A DNA stretch of 40,965 nt from Bacteroidota bacterium (lineage in GTDB: Bacteria > Bacteroidota > Bacteroidia > Bacteroidales > VadinHA17): contig JAUZNW010000009.1 in NCBI GenBank assembly GCA_030706785.1, forward strand, positions 1 to 40,965. The letters run 5' to 3'. Every line of letters begins with the position of its first letter. Within the stretch, counting starts at the first letter, position 1. The position numbers and the translations under genes are program-made. Below, one piece after another: positions 17,331 to 26,085 of the stretch. The notes beneath the pieces are model-generated. The model was given only the letters and a program-made list of their open reading frames with translations, was not told where the DNA came from and ran no database searches.

Positions 17331-18089
17331 ATGGACAAAATCAGGGTTTCAGCCGTAAGATATGCGAACACATTTCCATTCATTTACGGATTGACCGAAT
17401 CGGGCTTCGACAGGAAGGTGATTCTTGAAACCGATCATCCGGCTGATTGCGCAGCCAAATTATTGAGTGGAAAGGCAGATCTCGGACTTATACCTGTAGC
17501 TGTTATACCACTTCTGAAGGAATCATTTATAATCGGAAATTACTGCATCGGTGCCAACGACAGGGTGAGGACTGTTCAGATGATGAGCAATACTGAATTT
17601 GACAGGATCGATACCGTTTATCTCGATTACAGATCCAGGACCTCTGTCAATCTTGTGAAAGTCCTTGCCAGGAACAAATGGAAGACTCCCATGAGGTGGG
17701 TAAATACTTCCGAGGGATTTGATTTCAAGGGAATCACGGGAAATGAGGCGGTCGTTCTTATAGGAGATCAGTGTTTTGAGTTTGAGAAGGAATTCAGGGA
17801 AAAGATCGATCTCGCAAAGGAATGGAAAGACTTTACAGGCCTGCCGTTTGTGTTTGCTTGCTGGACATCGAACAGGCTGATGTGTAAGGGCTTTATCAAA
17901 GAGTTCAATTCAGCCCTCGAACTTGGAGTAAGGAATATAGATTCGGTTGTTGAAAAATTCGGGAATAGCGGAACCATAACCGGAAAGGAACTCAAAACCT
18001 ACCTTACTGAAAACATTGATTTTGAGTTCAATGATGAAAAGAAAAAAGGAATGAACCTGTTTTTTGAATTCCTTGGCCAGCTGCAGTAA
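17331..18089 (+). CDS. mqnA: Chorismate dehydratase MqnA, futalosine menaquinone pathway
   Basis: Predicted to dehydrate chorismate to 3-enolpyruvyl-benzoate, the first step of futalosine-dependent menaquinone synthesis. The 252-aa protein has the MqnA/MqnD periplasmic-binding-protein-like fold. Family features are the start KIRVSAVRYANTFPF (residues 3-17), the GKADLGLIPVAVIP segment near 48, IDTVYLDYRSRTS around 97, and PFVFACWTSNR. MqnD is a related family, but the N-terminal block fits MqnA better. The other mqn genes are not in the window. A menaquinone pathway is relevant to the quinone-linked QmoC-like protein at 38944-40092. It diverges from purB. Confidence 0.85.
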   Translation: MDKIRVSAVRYANTFPFIYGLTESGFDRKVILETDHPADCAAKLLSGKADLGLIPVAVIPLLKESFIIGNYCIGANDRVRTVQMMSNTEFDRIDTVYLDYRSRTSVNLVKVLARNKWKTPMRWVNTSEGFDFKGITGNEAVVLIGDQCFEFEKEFREKIDLAKEWKDFTGLPFVFACWTSNRLMCKGFIKEFNSALELGVRNIDSVVEKFGNSGTITGKELKTYLTENIDFEFNDEKKKGMNLFFEFLGQLQ

Positions 18090-18193
18090 AAGATGTGCCT
18101 TCCCCGAAAAGATTTTTCACTGTGGGTTATTATGATTAACTTTGGAGAACGGTAAAAATTCCGATGTGGATATAAACTTAAAAACTTTGTATC

Positions 18194-18439
18194 ATGGCAA
18201 AAACAATCACATTCAATGAGCTCCGGAAGATAAAAGATCAGTTGCCCTCCGGTAGTATGAAAAAAATAGCTGAGAAGCTTGATCTGAATGAAGAGACTGT
18301 CAGGAATTACTTCGGGGGAAGGAATTTTGAAAAGGGACAGACTGTAGGGATTCACTATGAACAGGGACCGGGAGGCGGAATTGTGACCATTGATGATACA
18401 ACGATACTTGAGATGGCAGAAAAGATGATCAAAGACTGA
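18194..18439 (+). CDS. Small HTH DNA-binding protein
   Basis: An 81-aa protein with a probable helix-turn-helix at residues about 18-42 (GSMKKIAEKLDLNEETVRNY), followed by a short Gly-rich beta segment (GPGGGIVTIDDTTI) and a C-terminal helix. Similar small proteins are common and conserved in Bacteroidota, without a known target as far as I know. It stands alone, 104 bp after mqnA, and ends just before a strong intrinsic terminator, which implies it is well expressed. A nucleoid-associated or housekeeping regulator is a guess only. Confidence 0.75.
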   Translation: MAKTITFNELRKIKDQLPSGSMKKIAEKLDLNEETVRNYFGGRNFEKGQTVGIHYEQGPGGGIVTIDDTTILEMAEKMIKD

Positions 18440-18460
18440 AACCTCATTTTTAGCCTGTTA

Positions 18461-18495
18461 AAAAGCAAAAGCAGGTCTTTTGCTTTTTTTATTTT
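18461..18495 (+). terminator. Rho-independent terminator
   Basis: A perfect 11-bp stem AAAAGCAAAAG (18461-18471) / CTTTTGCTTTT (18477-18487) with a 5-nt loop CAGGT, running into a T-rich tail. It ends the small HTH gene 21 bp after its stop codon. The AT-rich symmetric stem could also work on the other strand. Confidence 0.8.
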
Positions 18496-18501
18496 TACCG
18501 G

Positions 18502-19350
18502 ATGATTACAGAAGCAGCTATACTGATTGCAGAGAAAAAATACAGAAGTATTCTTGAGGAGTTTTTTCTTGATACCTGGAGTGAAACCAATCTGACATCC
18601 CATGGTATTGACCACCACCGCAGGGTGTGGAACCATGCCAGGAATCTCCTTCCAGAAATACCTAACGACAGGCCCGCTACCGAACCTTCTTTACCAGACA
18701 AGCTGATCATTGCCAGTTACCTTCATGATCTGGGCATGGCTGCTGATCCTGGTTTCAGGCATGGCAAGCATGGAGTGTACCTTTGCAGGCAGTTCCTTGT
18801 CAAAAACCGGCTTAACGTGAACGATTATACTGATGTTCTGCATGCAATTGAAAATCATGACGATAAGGAATATATTAATACGGCTCCAGAATACTCTCTA
18901 CTTTCTCTACTTTCAGTTGCTGATGATCTGGATGCTTTCGGCTACATAGGAATATACCGCTATTCAGAGATTTACATCACGAGGGGCATACCCGGACATT
19001 TGCTCGGTTACAGGATCAGGGAAAATGCTGAAAAAAGGTTTATGAATTTTCTGTCACTGTTTGGTTTCAATGCAGAACTGGCTGACAGGCACAGAAATAG
19101 GTTTCTGATCCTTGACACATTTTTTGATAATTACAACCAGGAATCTGGCAGTTCTGCTTTAAATAATCATGAATCTTCTGGCTATTCGGGTGTTATAAAG
19201 ATCATTTCTGGAATGATCAAGGATAATGTTTCTCTTAATAAGATCCTGTCAGGCCCGGGAAGGTTTTCGAAGGATCCGGTCATCAGCGGTTTTATAAAAG
19301 GCCTTGCAAGTGAATTAAAGGAATCACCCTTCCCCATGAAGGGAGTTTGA
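18502..19350 (+). CDS. HD-domain hydrolase
   Basis: A 282-aa metal-dependent phosphohydrolase-type protein. The HD superfamily pattern is visible: His34 and His38-39 in HGIDHHRRVWNHA, the HD pair His75-Asp76 in SYLHDLG, His87/His90, HD at 119-120 in IENHDD, and Asp141-Asp142 in SVADDLDAF. No second domain is evident. Substrate unknown; family members act on nucleotides, cyclic nucleotides or other phosphate compounds. The last few residues (SPFPMKGV) are encoded by DNA that looks like the dispersed C-run/G-run repeat, so the original C-terminus may have been shorter or different. It starts just behind the terminator at 18461. Confidence 0.8.
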   Translation: MITEAAILIAEKKYRSILEEFFLDTWSETNLTSHGIDHHRRVWNHARNLLPEIPNDRPATEPSLPDKLIIASYLHDLGMAADPGFRHGKHGVYLCRQFLVKNRLNVNDYTDVLHAIENHDDKEYINTAPEYSLLSLLSVADDLDAFGYIGIYRYSEIYITRGIPGHLLGYRIRENAEKRFMNFLSLFGFNAELADRHRNRFLILDTFFDNYNQESGSSALNNHESSGYSGVIKIISGMIKDNVSLNKILSGPGRFSKDPVISGFIKGLASELKESPFPMKGV

Positions 19351-19376
19351 TAAAGCCCCTCCCTTGAATGGGCAGC
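19325..19376. repeat. Repeat-like C-run/G-run segment overlapping a gene end
   Basis: The stretch cacccttccccatgaaggg...gcccctcccttgaatgggc has the two-hairpin layout of the elements at 12164 and 21707 but diverged sequence. It covers the last codons and the stop (19348-19350) of the HD-domain gene and could act as its terminator. Confidence 0.4.
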
Positions 19377-19445
19377 TATGAACAAATTCATTTTGAAATG
19401 TCTTATAGTAAAAGAATTGGTTGAATTATAAAGATCAGGCTTTTT

Positions 19446-20216
19446 ATGAACACGAATATCCCGGATAAGAAAAGAGTTGAATCAGCTGTCAGAAAGCTGT
19501 TCAGGGTACTCTTCCCATTTAATGATAAGATAACCAGCCCGGAAATTGAGTTTAGCGGAACCGGGATACAGGACCGTTTTGAAAGGATTTTCCAGGAGCT
19601 GGTATCTGACTATAAAAAGGTAAAGGGGCAGTTCTTCAATAGCTTGACCGGTATTAAAATAGCGCTGTCAAAAGATGCCCAGTTCATACTTGAATCAGAT
19701 CCTGCTGCAAAGGACCTGGTTGAAGTGATCGCTGTTTATCCCGGTTTTTTTGCCATATACTGCTACAGGATAGCACATGCAATTGACCTGCTTTCGGTTA
19801 AACTCCTGCCGCGCATGATAACCGAATATGCCCATAAGCTTACGGGGATTGATATCCATCCCGGTGCAAGGATCGGTATTCCCCTGTCGATCGATCATGG
19901 AACTGGGATTGTAATAGGTGAAACAACCGAGATCGGTAACAATGTAAAGCTCTACCAGGGTGTTACTCTTGGCGCTTTGAGCGTGGATAAAAGCAAGGCC
20001 TCAAAAAAGAGGCATCCCACAATCGGTGATAATGTGATAATTTATGCAGGAAGCACAATCCTGGGCGGGGAAACCGTCGTGGGGAGGAACAGCATTATAG
20101 GAGGGAATGTATGGCTTACCGAAAGCGTTGCACCATTTTCTGTCGTATATCATAAGAGTGAGGTAATAGTCAGGGATTCAAATAAATTCCAGGAACCAAT
20201 CAACTTCATTATCTGA
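19446..20216 (+). CDS. cysE: Serine O-acetyltransferase
   Basis: Makes O-acetylserine from serine and acetyl-CoA, the acceptor for cysteine synthesis. The 256-aa protein has an N-terminal helical domain (about 1-130) and a C-terminal left-handed beta-helix of hexapeptide repeats (about 135-245). The catalytic region is DIHPGARIG (136-144), [16 protein letters not shown] (149-164, with Asp150-His151) and QGVTLGA. It belongs to the longer, EpsC/SAT-like Bacteroidota type rather than E. coli CysE. The cysteine synthase gene begins 19 bp downstream, which makes a clear two-gene cysteine operon. Confidence 0.92.
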   Translation: MNTNIPDKKRVESAVRKLFRVLFPFNDKITSPEIEFSGTGIQDRFERIFQELVSDYKKVKGQFFNSLTGIKIALSKDAQFILESDPAAKDLVEVIAVYPGFFAIYCYRIAHAIDLLSVKLLPRMITEYAHKLTGIDIHPGARIGIPLSIDHGTGIVIGETTEIGNNVKLYQGVTLGALSVDKSKASKKRHPTIGDNVIIYAGSTILGGETVVGRNSIIGGNVWLTESVAPFSVVYHKSEVIVRDSNKFQEPINFII

Positions 20217-20235
20217 ATTATCAAACCCGTTAAAT

Positions 20236-21147
20236 ATGAAAGGAAATTCAATTCTTGACCTGATAGGCAACACTCCCCATGTACGGATCAATCATCTTTT
20301 TTCTCCTGAATTCGAAGTCTGGATGAAGCTCGAAAAGTTTAATCCAGGGGCCAGTATCAAAGACCGTATTGCCCTGGCGATGGTAGAAGATGCTGAAAAA
20401 AAAGGACTACTTAATACAGGCAGTGTCATAATCGAACCCACCTCAGGGAACACAGGTATCGGACTTGCCATGGTAGCTGCGGTCCGAAGGTACAGACTGA
20501 TCCTGGTAATGCCTGAATCGATGTCTCCTGAACGAAGAAAGATTATGGAAGCCTATGGAGCCGAAGTTGTTCTTACTCCGCGCGAGGAAGGCATGAAAGG
20601 AGCAATTGAAATGGCAGACAGGCTGAAATCTAAAATTGCAGATTCATGGATACCCGCTCAGTTCGATAATCCGGCAAATCCGGAAGCGCACAGAAATACT
20701 ACCGCCAAAGAAATACTAAGTGATTTTCCTGAAGGGATCGACTACCTGTTCGCAGGTGTTGGTACCGGCGGGCACATCACAGCATGTGCTGAAGTGTTGA
20801 AACGCATCTACCACGATATTAAGGTTCTTGCTGTGGAACCTGAGTCATCACCTGTGCTTAGCGGAGGGAAACCTGGTCCACACTCCCTGCAGGGTATCGG
20901 CGCCGGATTCATTCCTTCAATAATGGATACAAGTCTCATCGATGAAGTGGTAAGGGTCGGGAAGGATGAATCATATTCCTTCGTTAAACGGGCAGCCAGA
21001 GAGGAAGGACTATTTATCGGGATATCATCCGGAGCGGTCCTGGCAGCATTGAATAAAAAGATTGGTGATCTGAGAACAGGAACGAGGATTATGACGTTTT
21101 GTTACGATACGGGTGAGAGATACCTTTCGACGGAAGGCTTATTCTGA
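20236..21147 (+). CDS. Cysteine synthase (O-acetylserine sulfhydrylase), CysM/CysK family
   Basis: A PLP enzyme making cysteine from O-acetylserine and sulfide. The 303-aa product shows the PLP-lysine motif SIKDR (Lys42), the substrate loop [12 protein letters not shown] (about 68-79), the phosphate-binding loop GVGTGGH (about 174-180) and a C-terminal [10 protein letters not shown]. CysK and CysM are hard to tell apart here. The 303-aa length and the TSGNTG loop fit both. Paired with the serine acetyltransferase upstream. No frame damage seen. Confidence 0.93.
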   Translation: MKGNSILDLIGNTPHVRINHLFSPEFEVWMKLEKFNPGASIKDRIALAMVEDAEKKGLLNTGSVIIEPTSGNTGIGLAMVAAVRRYRLILVMPESMSPERRKIMEAYGAEVVLTPREEGMKGAIEMADRLKSKIADSWIPAQFDNPANPEAHRNTTAKEILSDFPEGIDYLFAGVGTGGHITACAEVLKRIYHDIKVLAVEPESSPVLSGGKPGPHSLQGIGAGFIPSIMDTSLIDEVVRVGKDESYSFVKRAAREEGLFIGISSGAVLAALNKKIGDLRTGTRIMTFCYDTGERYLSTEGLF

Positions 21148-21175
21148 ATGACAAAATCTTTGCTATCAGAGCAGA

Positions 21176-21207
21176 TTTGTATTGAATAAGCGAAATAATT
21201 ACATTTG
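21176..21207 (+). promoter_or_regulatory. Bacteroidota-type promoter of the metal-efflux cluster
   Basis: TTTG at 21176-21179, exactly 20 bp, then TACATTTG at 21200-21207: an exact match to the -33 TTTG / -7 TAnnTTTG consensus. Transcription would begin around 21214, about 28 nt before the ATG at 21242. This also argues against the upstream in-frame TTG at 21182 being a start. Confidence 0.65.
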
Positions 21208-21241
21208 CAAACATAAATGCTGTGCGGCTGTTTATTACGAA

Positions 21242-21658
21242 ATGAGAAGACTGATCTCAATACCGCTACTGATTTTAATCTCATTCTCCGGGATCAGGAT
21301 AAGCATTGCATATCACTTCTGCGGCGGGAAACAGGTTGCTGCAAGAATATCCCTCGCGGACAAACTCGCTTCCTGCGGGATGGAAGATATCGAATATCCA
21401 ACATCGCCGGAAACTTCAATTAACACCCATTGCTGTAATAACGTACTTTCAGAATACACTTTCTGTGATAATTATCTACCAGTCACTCATGTAATTAACT
21501 TAACAGCCTTTAAAACAATTGATCATCAGGTATCCGGTTCAATATCAGAAATAAGTATTAACCGATTATTTTTATTTCCGCAGCATCACCTGGAACCACC
21601 CGGTACAGGCAGTCAGAACACTGACTTGCAGTCAGTCCTGTGTGTATTCAGGATCTGA
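21242..21658 (+). CDS. HYC_CC_PP family small exported/anchored protein
   Basis: A 138-aa protein with an N-terminal hydrophobic segment (residues 4-22), probably a signal peptide or anchor. It matches the Bacteroidota family named for its H-x-C, CC and PP motifs: His25-Phe-Cys27-Gly-Gly, Cys45, Cys64-Cys65 and Pro119-Pro120. The Cys/His pattern and its position as the first gene before a heavy-metal pump suggest metal binding in the envelope, though I know of no proven function. It has its own well-formed promoter just upstream. Confidence 0.75.
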   Translation: MRRLISIPLLILISFSGIRISIAYHFCGGKQVAARISLADKLASCGMEDIEYPTSPETSINTHCCNNVLSEYTFCDNYLPVTHVINLTAFKTIDHQVSGSISEISINRLFLFPQHHLEPPGTGSQNTDLQSVLCVFRI

Positions 21659-21706
21659 TTCCATATCCTGTAAATAGGAATTTACTTCATTTGTAGACCC
21701 GCAGAC

Positions 21707-21775
21707 CCTAAATCCCCCAAAGGGGGACTTCAATTTGTGAACCTATTGAAGCCCCCCTTCGGGGGGATGGGGGTA
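21707..21775. repeat. Paired C-run/G-run dispersed element, second copy
   Basis: taaatcccccaaagggggact (taaat 21709-21713 with the C-run after it), spacer, then gaagccccccttcggggggatgggggtaa. Same order and orientation as 12164-12225. It lies between the HYC_CC_PP gene and the HMA gene, and its two hairpins could attenuate transcription into the efflux genes. Confidence 0.75.
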
Positions 21776-21833
21776 AGCCTGCGGCTAATGCAACAATTTC
21801 ATTTTTAGTTAATCAATTAAACCTTAGTAAAGT

Positions 21834-22196
21834 ATGAAAACACTTAAAGTTCTATTGGCAGTATTATTACTCACAGCGTTTGGGTCTGCAGCCACGGTAA
21901 CAGCACAGGTCAGTTCACAAACTTCAACGAAGAAGACAGAAACATTCAAGGTCTGGGGTAATTGCAGCATGTGCAAGGACCGTATTGAAAAAGCAGTAAA
22001 AGAGGAAGGGGCAACAGAAGCATCATGGAATCAAAAAACAAAGATGCTTACGGTCACTTTTGATCCGTCAAAGACAAATAAGGATGTGTTGAGCAAAAAA
22101 CTTGCATCAGTTGGTCATGACACTGAAAAGTACAAAGCCCCGGATGATGTGTATGAAAAGCTACCGTCGTGCTGTCATTATGAAAGGAGCAAATAA
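21834..22196 (+). CDS. Secreted heavy-metal-associated (HMA) domain protein
   Basis: A 120-aa copper-chaperone-like protein. Residues 1-25 are a signal peptide, so it acts in the periplasm, unlike cytoplasmic CopZ. The ferredoxin-like HMA domain spans about 36-100 with the metal site CSMC (Cys44, Cys47). A C-terminal SCCHY motif (Cys113-Cys114-His115) gives a second possible metal ligand group. The cusA-type gene starts 34 bp downstream, so it probably passes Cu(I)/Ag(I) or a similar soft metal to the pump complex. Small HMA proteins with this CC-H tail are common in Bacteroidota. Confidence 0.85.
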   Translation: MKTLKVLLAVLLLTAFGSAATVTAQVSSQTSTKKTETFKVWGNCSMCKDRIEKAVKEEGATEASWNQKTKMLTVTFDPSKTNKDVLSKKLASVGHDTEKYKAPDDVYEKLPSCCHYERSK

Positions 22197-22230
22197 ATCT
22201 TGAATGTTTCGAACATAAATTATCTCCTCA

Positions 22231-25200
22231 ATGCTAAACCGCCTGGTTAAATATTTCCTTGAGAACCGTCTGGTAACATTTATCCTGCTGTTTGTTTTCA
22301 TTATTGGTGGAATAGTTACTGCCCCATTCAACTGGAAAACCGGATTGCTTCCTCGTAATCCGGTTCCGGTTGATGCAATTCCCGACATAGGTGATAATCA
22401 GCAGATTGTTGCCACGGAGTGGATGGGCCGTTCACCAAAAGATATTCAGGATCAGATCACTTATCCACTTACGACAGCCCTACTTGGTATTCCGGGCGTT
22501 AAAACTATCAGAAGCACATCCATGTTCGGCATGTCGTTCGTGTATATAATCTTTAACGATAATATTGATTTCTACTGGAGCCGTTCGAGAATTCTCGAAA
22601 AACTGAATTCGCTTCCGGCGGGTACATTGCCGCAGGGAGTTCAGCCTTCCCTGGGACCCGATGCCACTGCCCTCGGGCAAATATTCTGGTATACCCTTGA
22701 AGGAAGAGATCCGAAAACAGGTCAGCCAAACGGAGGATGGGATCCTCAGGAACTAAGGACAATCCAGGATTTTTATGTAAAGTACGGATTATCGACTGCT
22801 GAAGGAGTTTCTGAGGTGGCATCGGTCGGAGGATTCGTGAAGGAGTACCAGGTCGACCTCAATCCTGAAGCCCTGAAAGCATACAATGTTTCCACAATGG
22901 ATGTGATGAACGCAGTCCGTAAGAGTAATCTTGATATAGGTGCAGAAACCATCGAATTAAACAATGTAGAATATATTATCAGAGGTCTGGGCTATATAAA
23001 GACCCTGGACGACGTTGACTATTCGGTAGTTGCAGTCAGGAATAATATACCGGTAAGGATAAAGGATGTCGCAAATGTTACCTACGGGCCTGCAACCAGG
23101 CGCGGCGGGCTCGATAAATCAGGTTCCGAAGCCGTAGGTGCAGTTGTTGTCGCCCGTTACGGATCCAATCCTCTGGAAGTAATTAATAACGTAAAGGAGA
23201 AAATAAATGAAATTAATGCAGGCTTGCCTCAGAAAACCCTGGCCGACGGTTCTGTATCCAAAGTAACTATTGTTCCGTTTTACGACCGGACCGGACTTAT
23301 CAGGGAGACTATTGGAACGCTTGAATCAGCTCTGTCGCATGAAATCCTGATCAGCATAATTGTTATCATAGTGCTTGTCATAAACCTGCGGGCATCAATT
23401 ATTATTTCCGGATTGCTGCCTGTGGCCGTGCTGATGACTTTTATCGTGATGAAGTTCTTCAGGGTGGACGCAAATATCGTTGCTCTTTCGGGAATTGCTA
23501 TTGCAATAGGAGTAATGGTCGATATCGGGATTATTTATGTTGAAAATATAATAAGGCACCTGGAAATGCCCGGGAACCATAATTCCCGTGGCAAACCGTT
23601 GCTTCAGCTGATACAAAAGGCCACCTTTGAAGTATCGCCAGCCGTTTCAACAGCGCTGGCGACCACAGTGGTGAGCTTTCTTCCTGTGTTCGCCATGCAG
23701 GCAGCGGAAGGGAAACTCTTCCGGCCTCTGGCTTTCACAAAAACATTTGCCCTTGTATCGTCATTGCTGCTCGGGATCATCGTACTCCCGACTCTTGCTC
23801 ATATCATTTTCAACATAAACTTTGATGCAAGAAAGGTCAGGAAGATCTGGAATGGTAGCCTGATAACTGCAGGCCTTCTGTTCACTATTATCTGGGGCAC
23901 ATGGCCTGCACTGGCATTGACTGCAATCGGGATAAATAATCTTCTTGATTCTCGCTGGAGTAAAAGCCGGAGGGAATACCCAAACTATATCAGCATCGGG
24001 ATTACAGTCCTCGTTGCAACCTATTATCTCTCTGTCGAATGGTTACCCCTGGGTGCCCGGAACAGTACCCTGGCAAACTTCCTGTTTGTAGCCGCAATCG
24101 TTGCCGTCATCCTGAGTGCACTTCTGCTTATGGTGCACAATTATGAACAAATAATAAGATGGTGTCTTGCCAATAAATGGAAATTTCTGCTTATTCCTGC
24201 ATTTACACTATTTTTTGGTGTACTGGTATGGCAGGGTTCCCTTAAAATGTTCGGGTTCGTGGCTACGGGATTTGAAAAGATCGGTTGGAAACATTTCCGG
24301 GAGACATCTTTATGGGAGGGAGTTACAAAAACATTTCCTGGGACCGGCAAGGAGTTTATGCCATCACTTAACGAGGGCTCATTCCTGCTTATGCCCACCA
24401 GCATGCCCCATTCGAGTATTGAAAAGAACATTCAGTATGTGGAAATACTCGATAAAAGACTTTCTCTGATACCGGAGGTAGAAGTAGCTGCTGGCAAGTG
24501 GGGCAGGGTTAATTCAGCTCTGGATCCCGCCCCGGTTCAGATGTTTGAAAATACAATCAACTACCGCCCTGAATATATCCTGGATGAAAACGGACACAGG
24601 ATACGTTTTAAAGTTGATAAGGAGGATCGTTTTATCCTCACAGGAAACAGGACATACGATCCACGGAAAGAAAACTTCCGGATCATTCCGGTTGACAGCC
24701 TTGTCCCGGATAAACGCGGCGAATATTTCAGGCAGTGGAGACCGCAGATTAAAAGACCGATAGATATCTGGAACGAAATTGTTAAAGTCACCAATATCCC
24801 GGGGCTGACATCAGCCCCAAAATTACAGCCCATTGAGGCCCGGCTCATAATGCTGTCGACAGGAATGCGTGCCCCGATGGGACTGAAGGTATATGGTCCG
24901 GATCTGGCGACAATTGAACAGGCAGGGATGCAATTTGAGCGAGCGTTGAAGGATGTTCCTTCAGTCAAGGCATCATCTGTTTTCTATGACCGGGCAGTCG
25001 GGGCACCTTATATCGAGATCAAACTCAACCGGGAAGCAATGGCAAGGTATGGGATGACTATCGGTGACGTACAGGAAATCCTCCAGGTTGCGGTCGGCGG
25101 AATGTCGCTCAGCACCTCGGTAGAGGGCAGGGAACGCTTCTCAATAAGGGTCAGGTACGCACGGGAGCTCAGGGATAATCCCGAAGAATTGAAGCAGATT

Positions 25201-26064
25201 CTCGTGCCTGCCATGAACGGTGTACAGGTTCCACTTGGTGAGATTGCCGAGATTAATTATACCCGTGGAGCCCAGATGATCCGTAGTGAGAATACCTTTC
25301 TTGTCGGTTACGTGATCTTTGACAAACAGGAAGACAGGGCTGAAGTTGATGTAGTGAAGGATGCCTACGAAATCCTGAAACAGGAGATCGGATCGGGCAA
25401 AATAGTGTTGCCGGCAGGAGTGACCTACAAATTCGCTGGTAACTACGAGCAGCAATTAAGAGCCACTAAAAGACTGGCGGTCGTGATACCAATAAGCCTC
25501 ATAACGATATTCCTCCTCCTTTATTTCCAGTTCCGGACGGTCACTGCATCCTTTATTCATTTCTCAGGTGTCTTTGTTGCATTTGCCGGGGGATTTATAA
25601 TGCTCTGGCTTTACGGACAGGGATGGTTCTTCAATTTTTCGGTAGGAGGGATCAATATGCGTGATCTTTTCCAGATGCATACTATAAATCTGAGTGTTGC
25701 CGTGTGGGTTGGCTTCATTGCTCTCTTTGGCATTGCTACAAATGATGGGGTAATAATGGGAACTTATATACACCAGGTTTTTGAGGAGAGGCACCCTGCA
25801 ACTGTCCATGACGTAAGGGAGGCAGTGGTGACAGCGGGAAAGAAACGTGTGCGGCCGGCAATGATGACAACGGCTGTCGCTGTGATCGCACTGCTTCCGG
25901 TACTTACTTCCACGGGAAAAGGTGCGGATATAATGGTACCCATGGCTATACCGGCATTCGGAGGCATGATCATCCAGGTAATGACGGTATTTGTAGTACC
26001 ACTTTTCCAGGCAATATGGCGTGAGGGACATGTGAAACGTCTTGCACAGGAACATGACGGTTAA
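22231..26064 (+). CDS. CusA/CzcA-type heavy-metal efflux RND pump
   Basis: Inner-membrane proton-driven pump of a tripartite metal efflux system. The 1277-aa protein is about 230 residues longer than E. coli CusA (1047). The RND fold is clear: N-terminal TM1, periplasmic porter domains, TM4 with Asp431 in AIAIGVMVDIGIIYVEN (the proton-relay acid of HME pumps), and the second half with RLIMLSTGMRAPMGLKV (871-887). Extra length comes from a membrane-associated insert at about 540-640 with two or three added hydrophobic segments and a periplasmic insert at about 778-845. Several Met residues near 721-726 and 874-883 fit Cu(I)/Ag(I) rather than zinc. It precedes TolC- and CusB-like genes in one operon. 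Confidence 0.92.
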   Translation: MLNRLVKYFLENRLVTFILLFVFIIGGIVTAPFNWKTGLLPRNPVPVDAIPDIGDNQQIVATEWMGRSPKDIQDQITYPLTTALLGIPGVKTIRSTSMFGMSFVYIIFNDNIDFYWSRSRILEKLNSLPAGTLPQGVQPSLGPDATALGQIFWYTLEGRDPKTGQPNGGWDPQELRTIQDFYVKYGLSTAEGVSEVASVGGFVKEYQVDLNPEALKAYNVSTMDVMNAVRKSNLDIGAETIELNNVEYIIRGLGYIKTLDDVDYSVVAVRNNIPVRIKDVANVTYGPATRRGGLDKSGSEAVGAVVVARYGSNPLEVINNVKEKINEINAGLPQKTLADGSVSKVTIVPFYDRTGLIRETIGTLESALSHEILISIIVIIVLVINLRASIIISGLLPVAVLMTFIVMKFFRVDANIVALSGIAIAIGVMVDIGIIYVENIIRHLEMPGNHNSRGKPLLQLIQKATFEVSPAVSTALATTVVSFLPVFAMQAAEGKLFRPLAFTKTFALVSSLLLGIIVLPTLAHIIFNINFDARKVRKIWNGSLITAGLLFTIIWGTWPALALTAIGINNLLDSRWSKSRREYPNYISIGITVLVATYYLSVEWLPLGARNSTLANFLFVAAIVAVILSALLLMVHNYEQIIRWCLANKWKFLLIPAFTLFFGVLVWQGSLKMFGFVATGFEKIGWKHFRETSLWEGVTKTFPGTGKEFMPSLNEGSFLLMPTSMPHSSIEKNIQYVEILDKRLSLIPEVEVAAGKWGRVNSALDPAPVQMFENTINYRPEYILDENGHRIRFKVDKEDRFILTGNRTYDPRKENFRIIPVDSLVPDKRGEYFRQWRPQIKRPIDIWNEIVKVTNIPGLTSAPKLQPIEARLIMLSTGMRAPMGLKVYGPDLATIEQAGMQFERALKDVPSVKASSVFYDRAVGAPYIEIKLNREAMARYGMTIGDVQEILQVAVGGMSLSTSVEGRERFSIRVRYARELRDNPEELKQILVPAMNGVQVPLGEIAEINYTRGAQMIRSENTFLVGYVIFDKQEDRAEVDVVKDAYEILKQEIGSGKIVLPAGVTYKFAGNYEQQLRATKRLAVVIPISLITIFLLLYFQFRTVTASFIHFSGVFVAFAGGFIMLWLYGQGWFFNFSVGGINMRDLFQMHTINLSVAVWVGFIALFGIATNDGVIMGTYIHQVFEERHPATVHDVREAVVTAGKKRVRPAMMTTAVAVIALLPVLTSTGKGADIMVPMAIPAFGGMIIQVMTVFVVPLFQAIWREGHVKRLAQEHDG

Positions 26065-26085
26065 CAATGAAATTAAGTGATCAAG

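Noticed and set aside
25564-26067. 167-codon minus-strand frame inside the cusA-type gene
   Set aside because: Shadow of the strongly supported plus-strand pump gene, with His/Tyr/Cys-rich nonsense composition.
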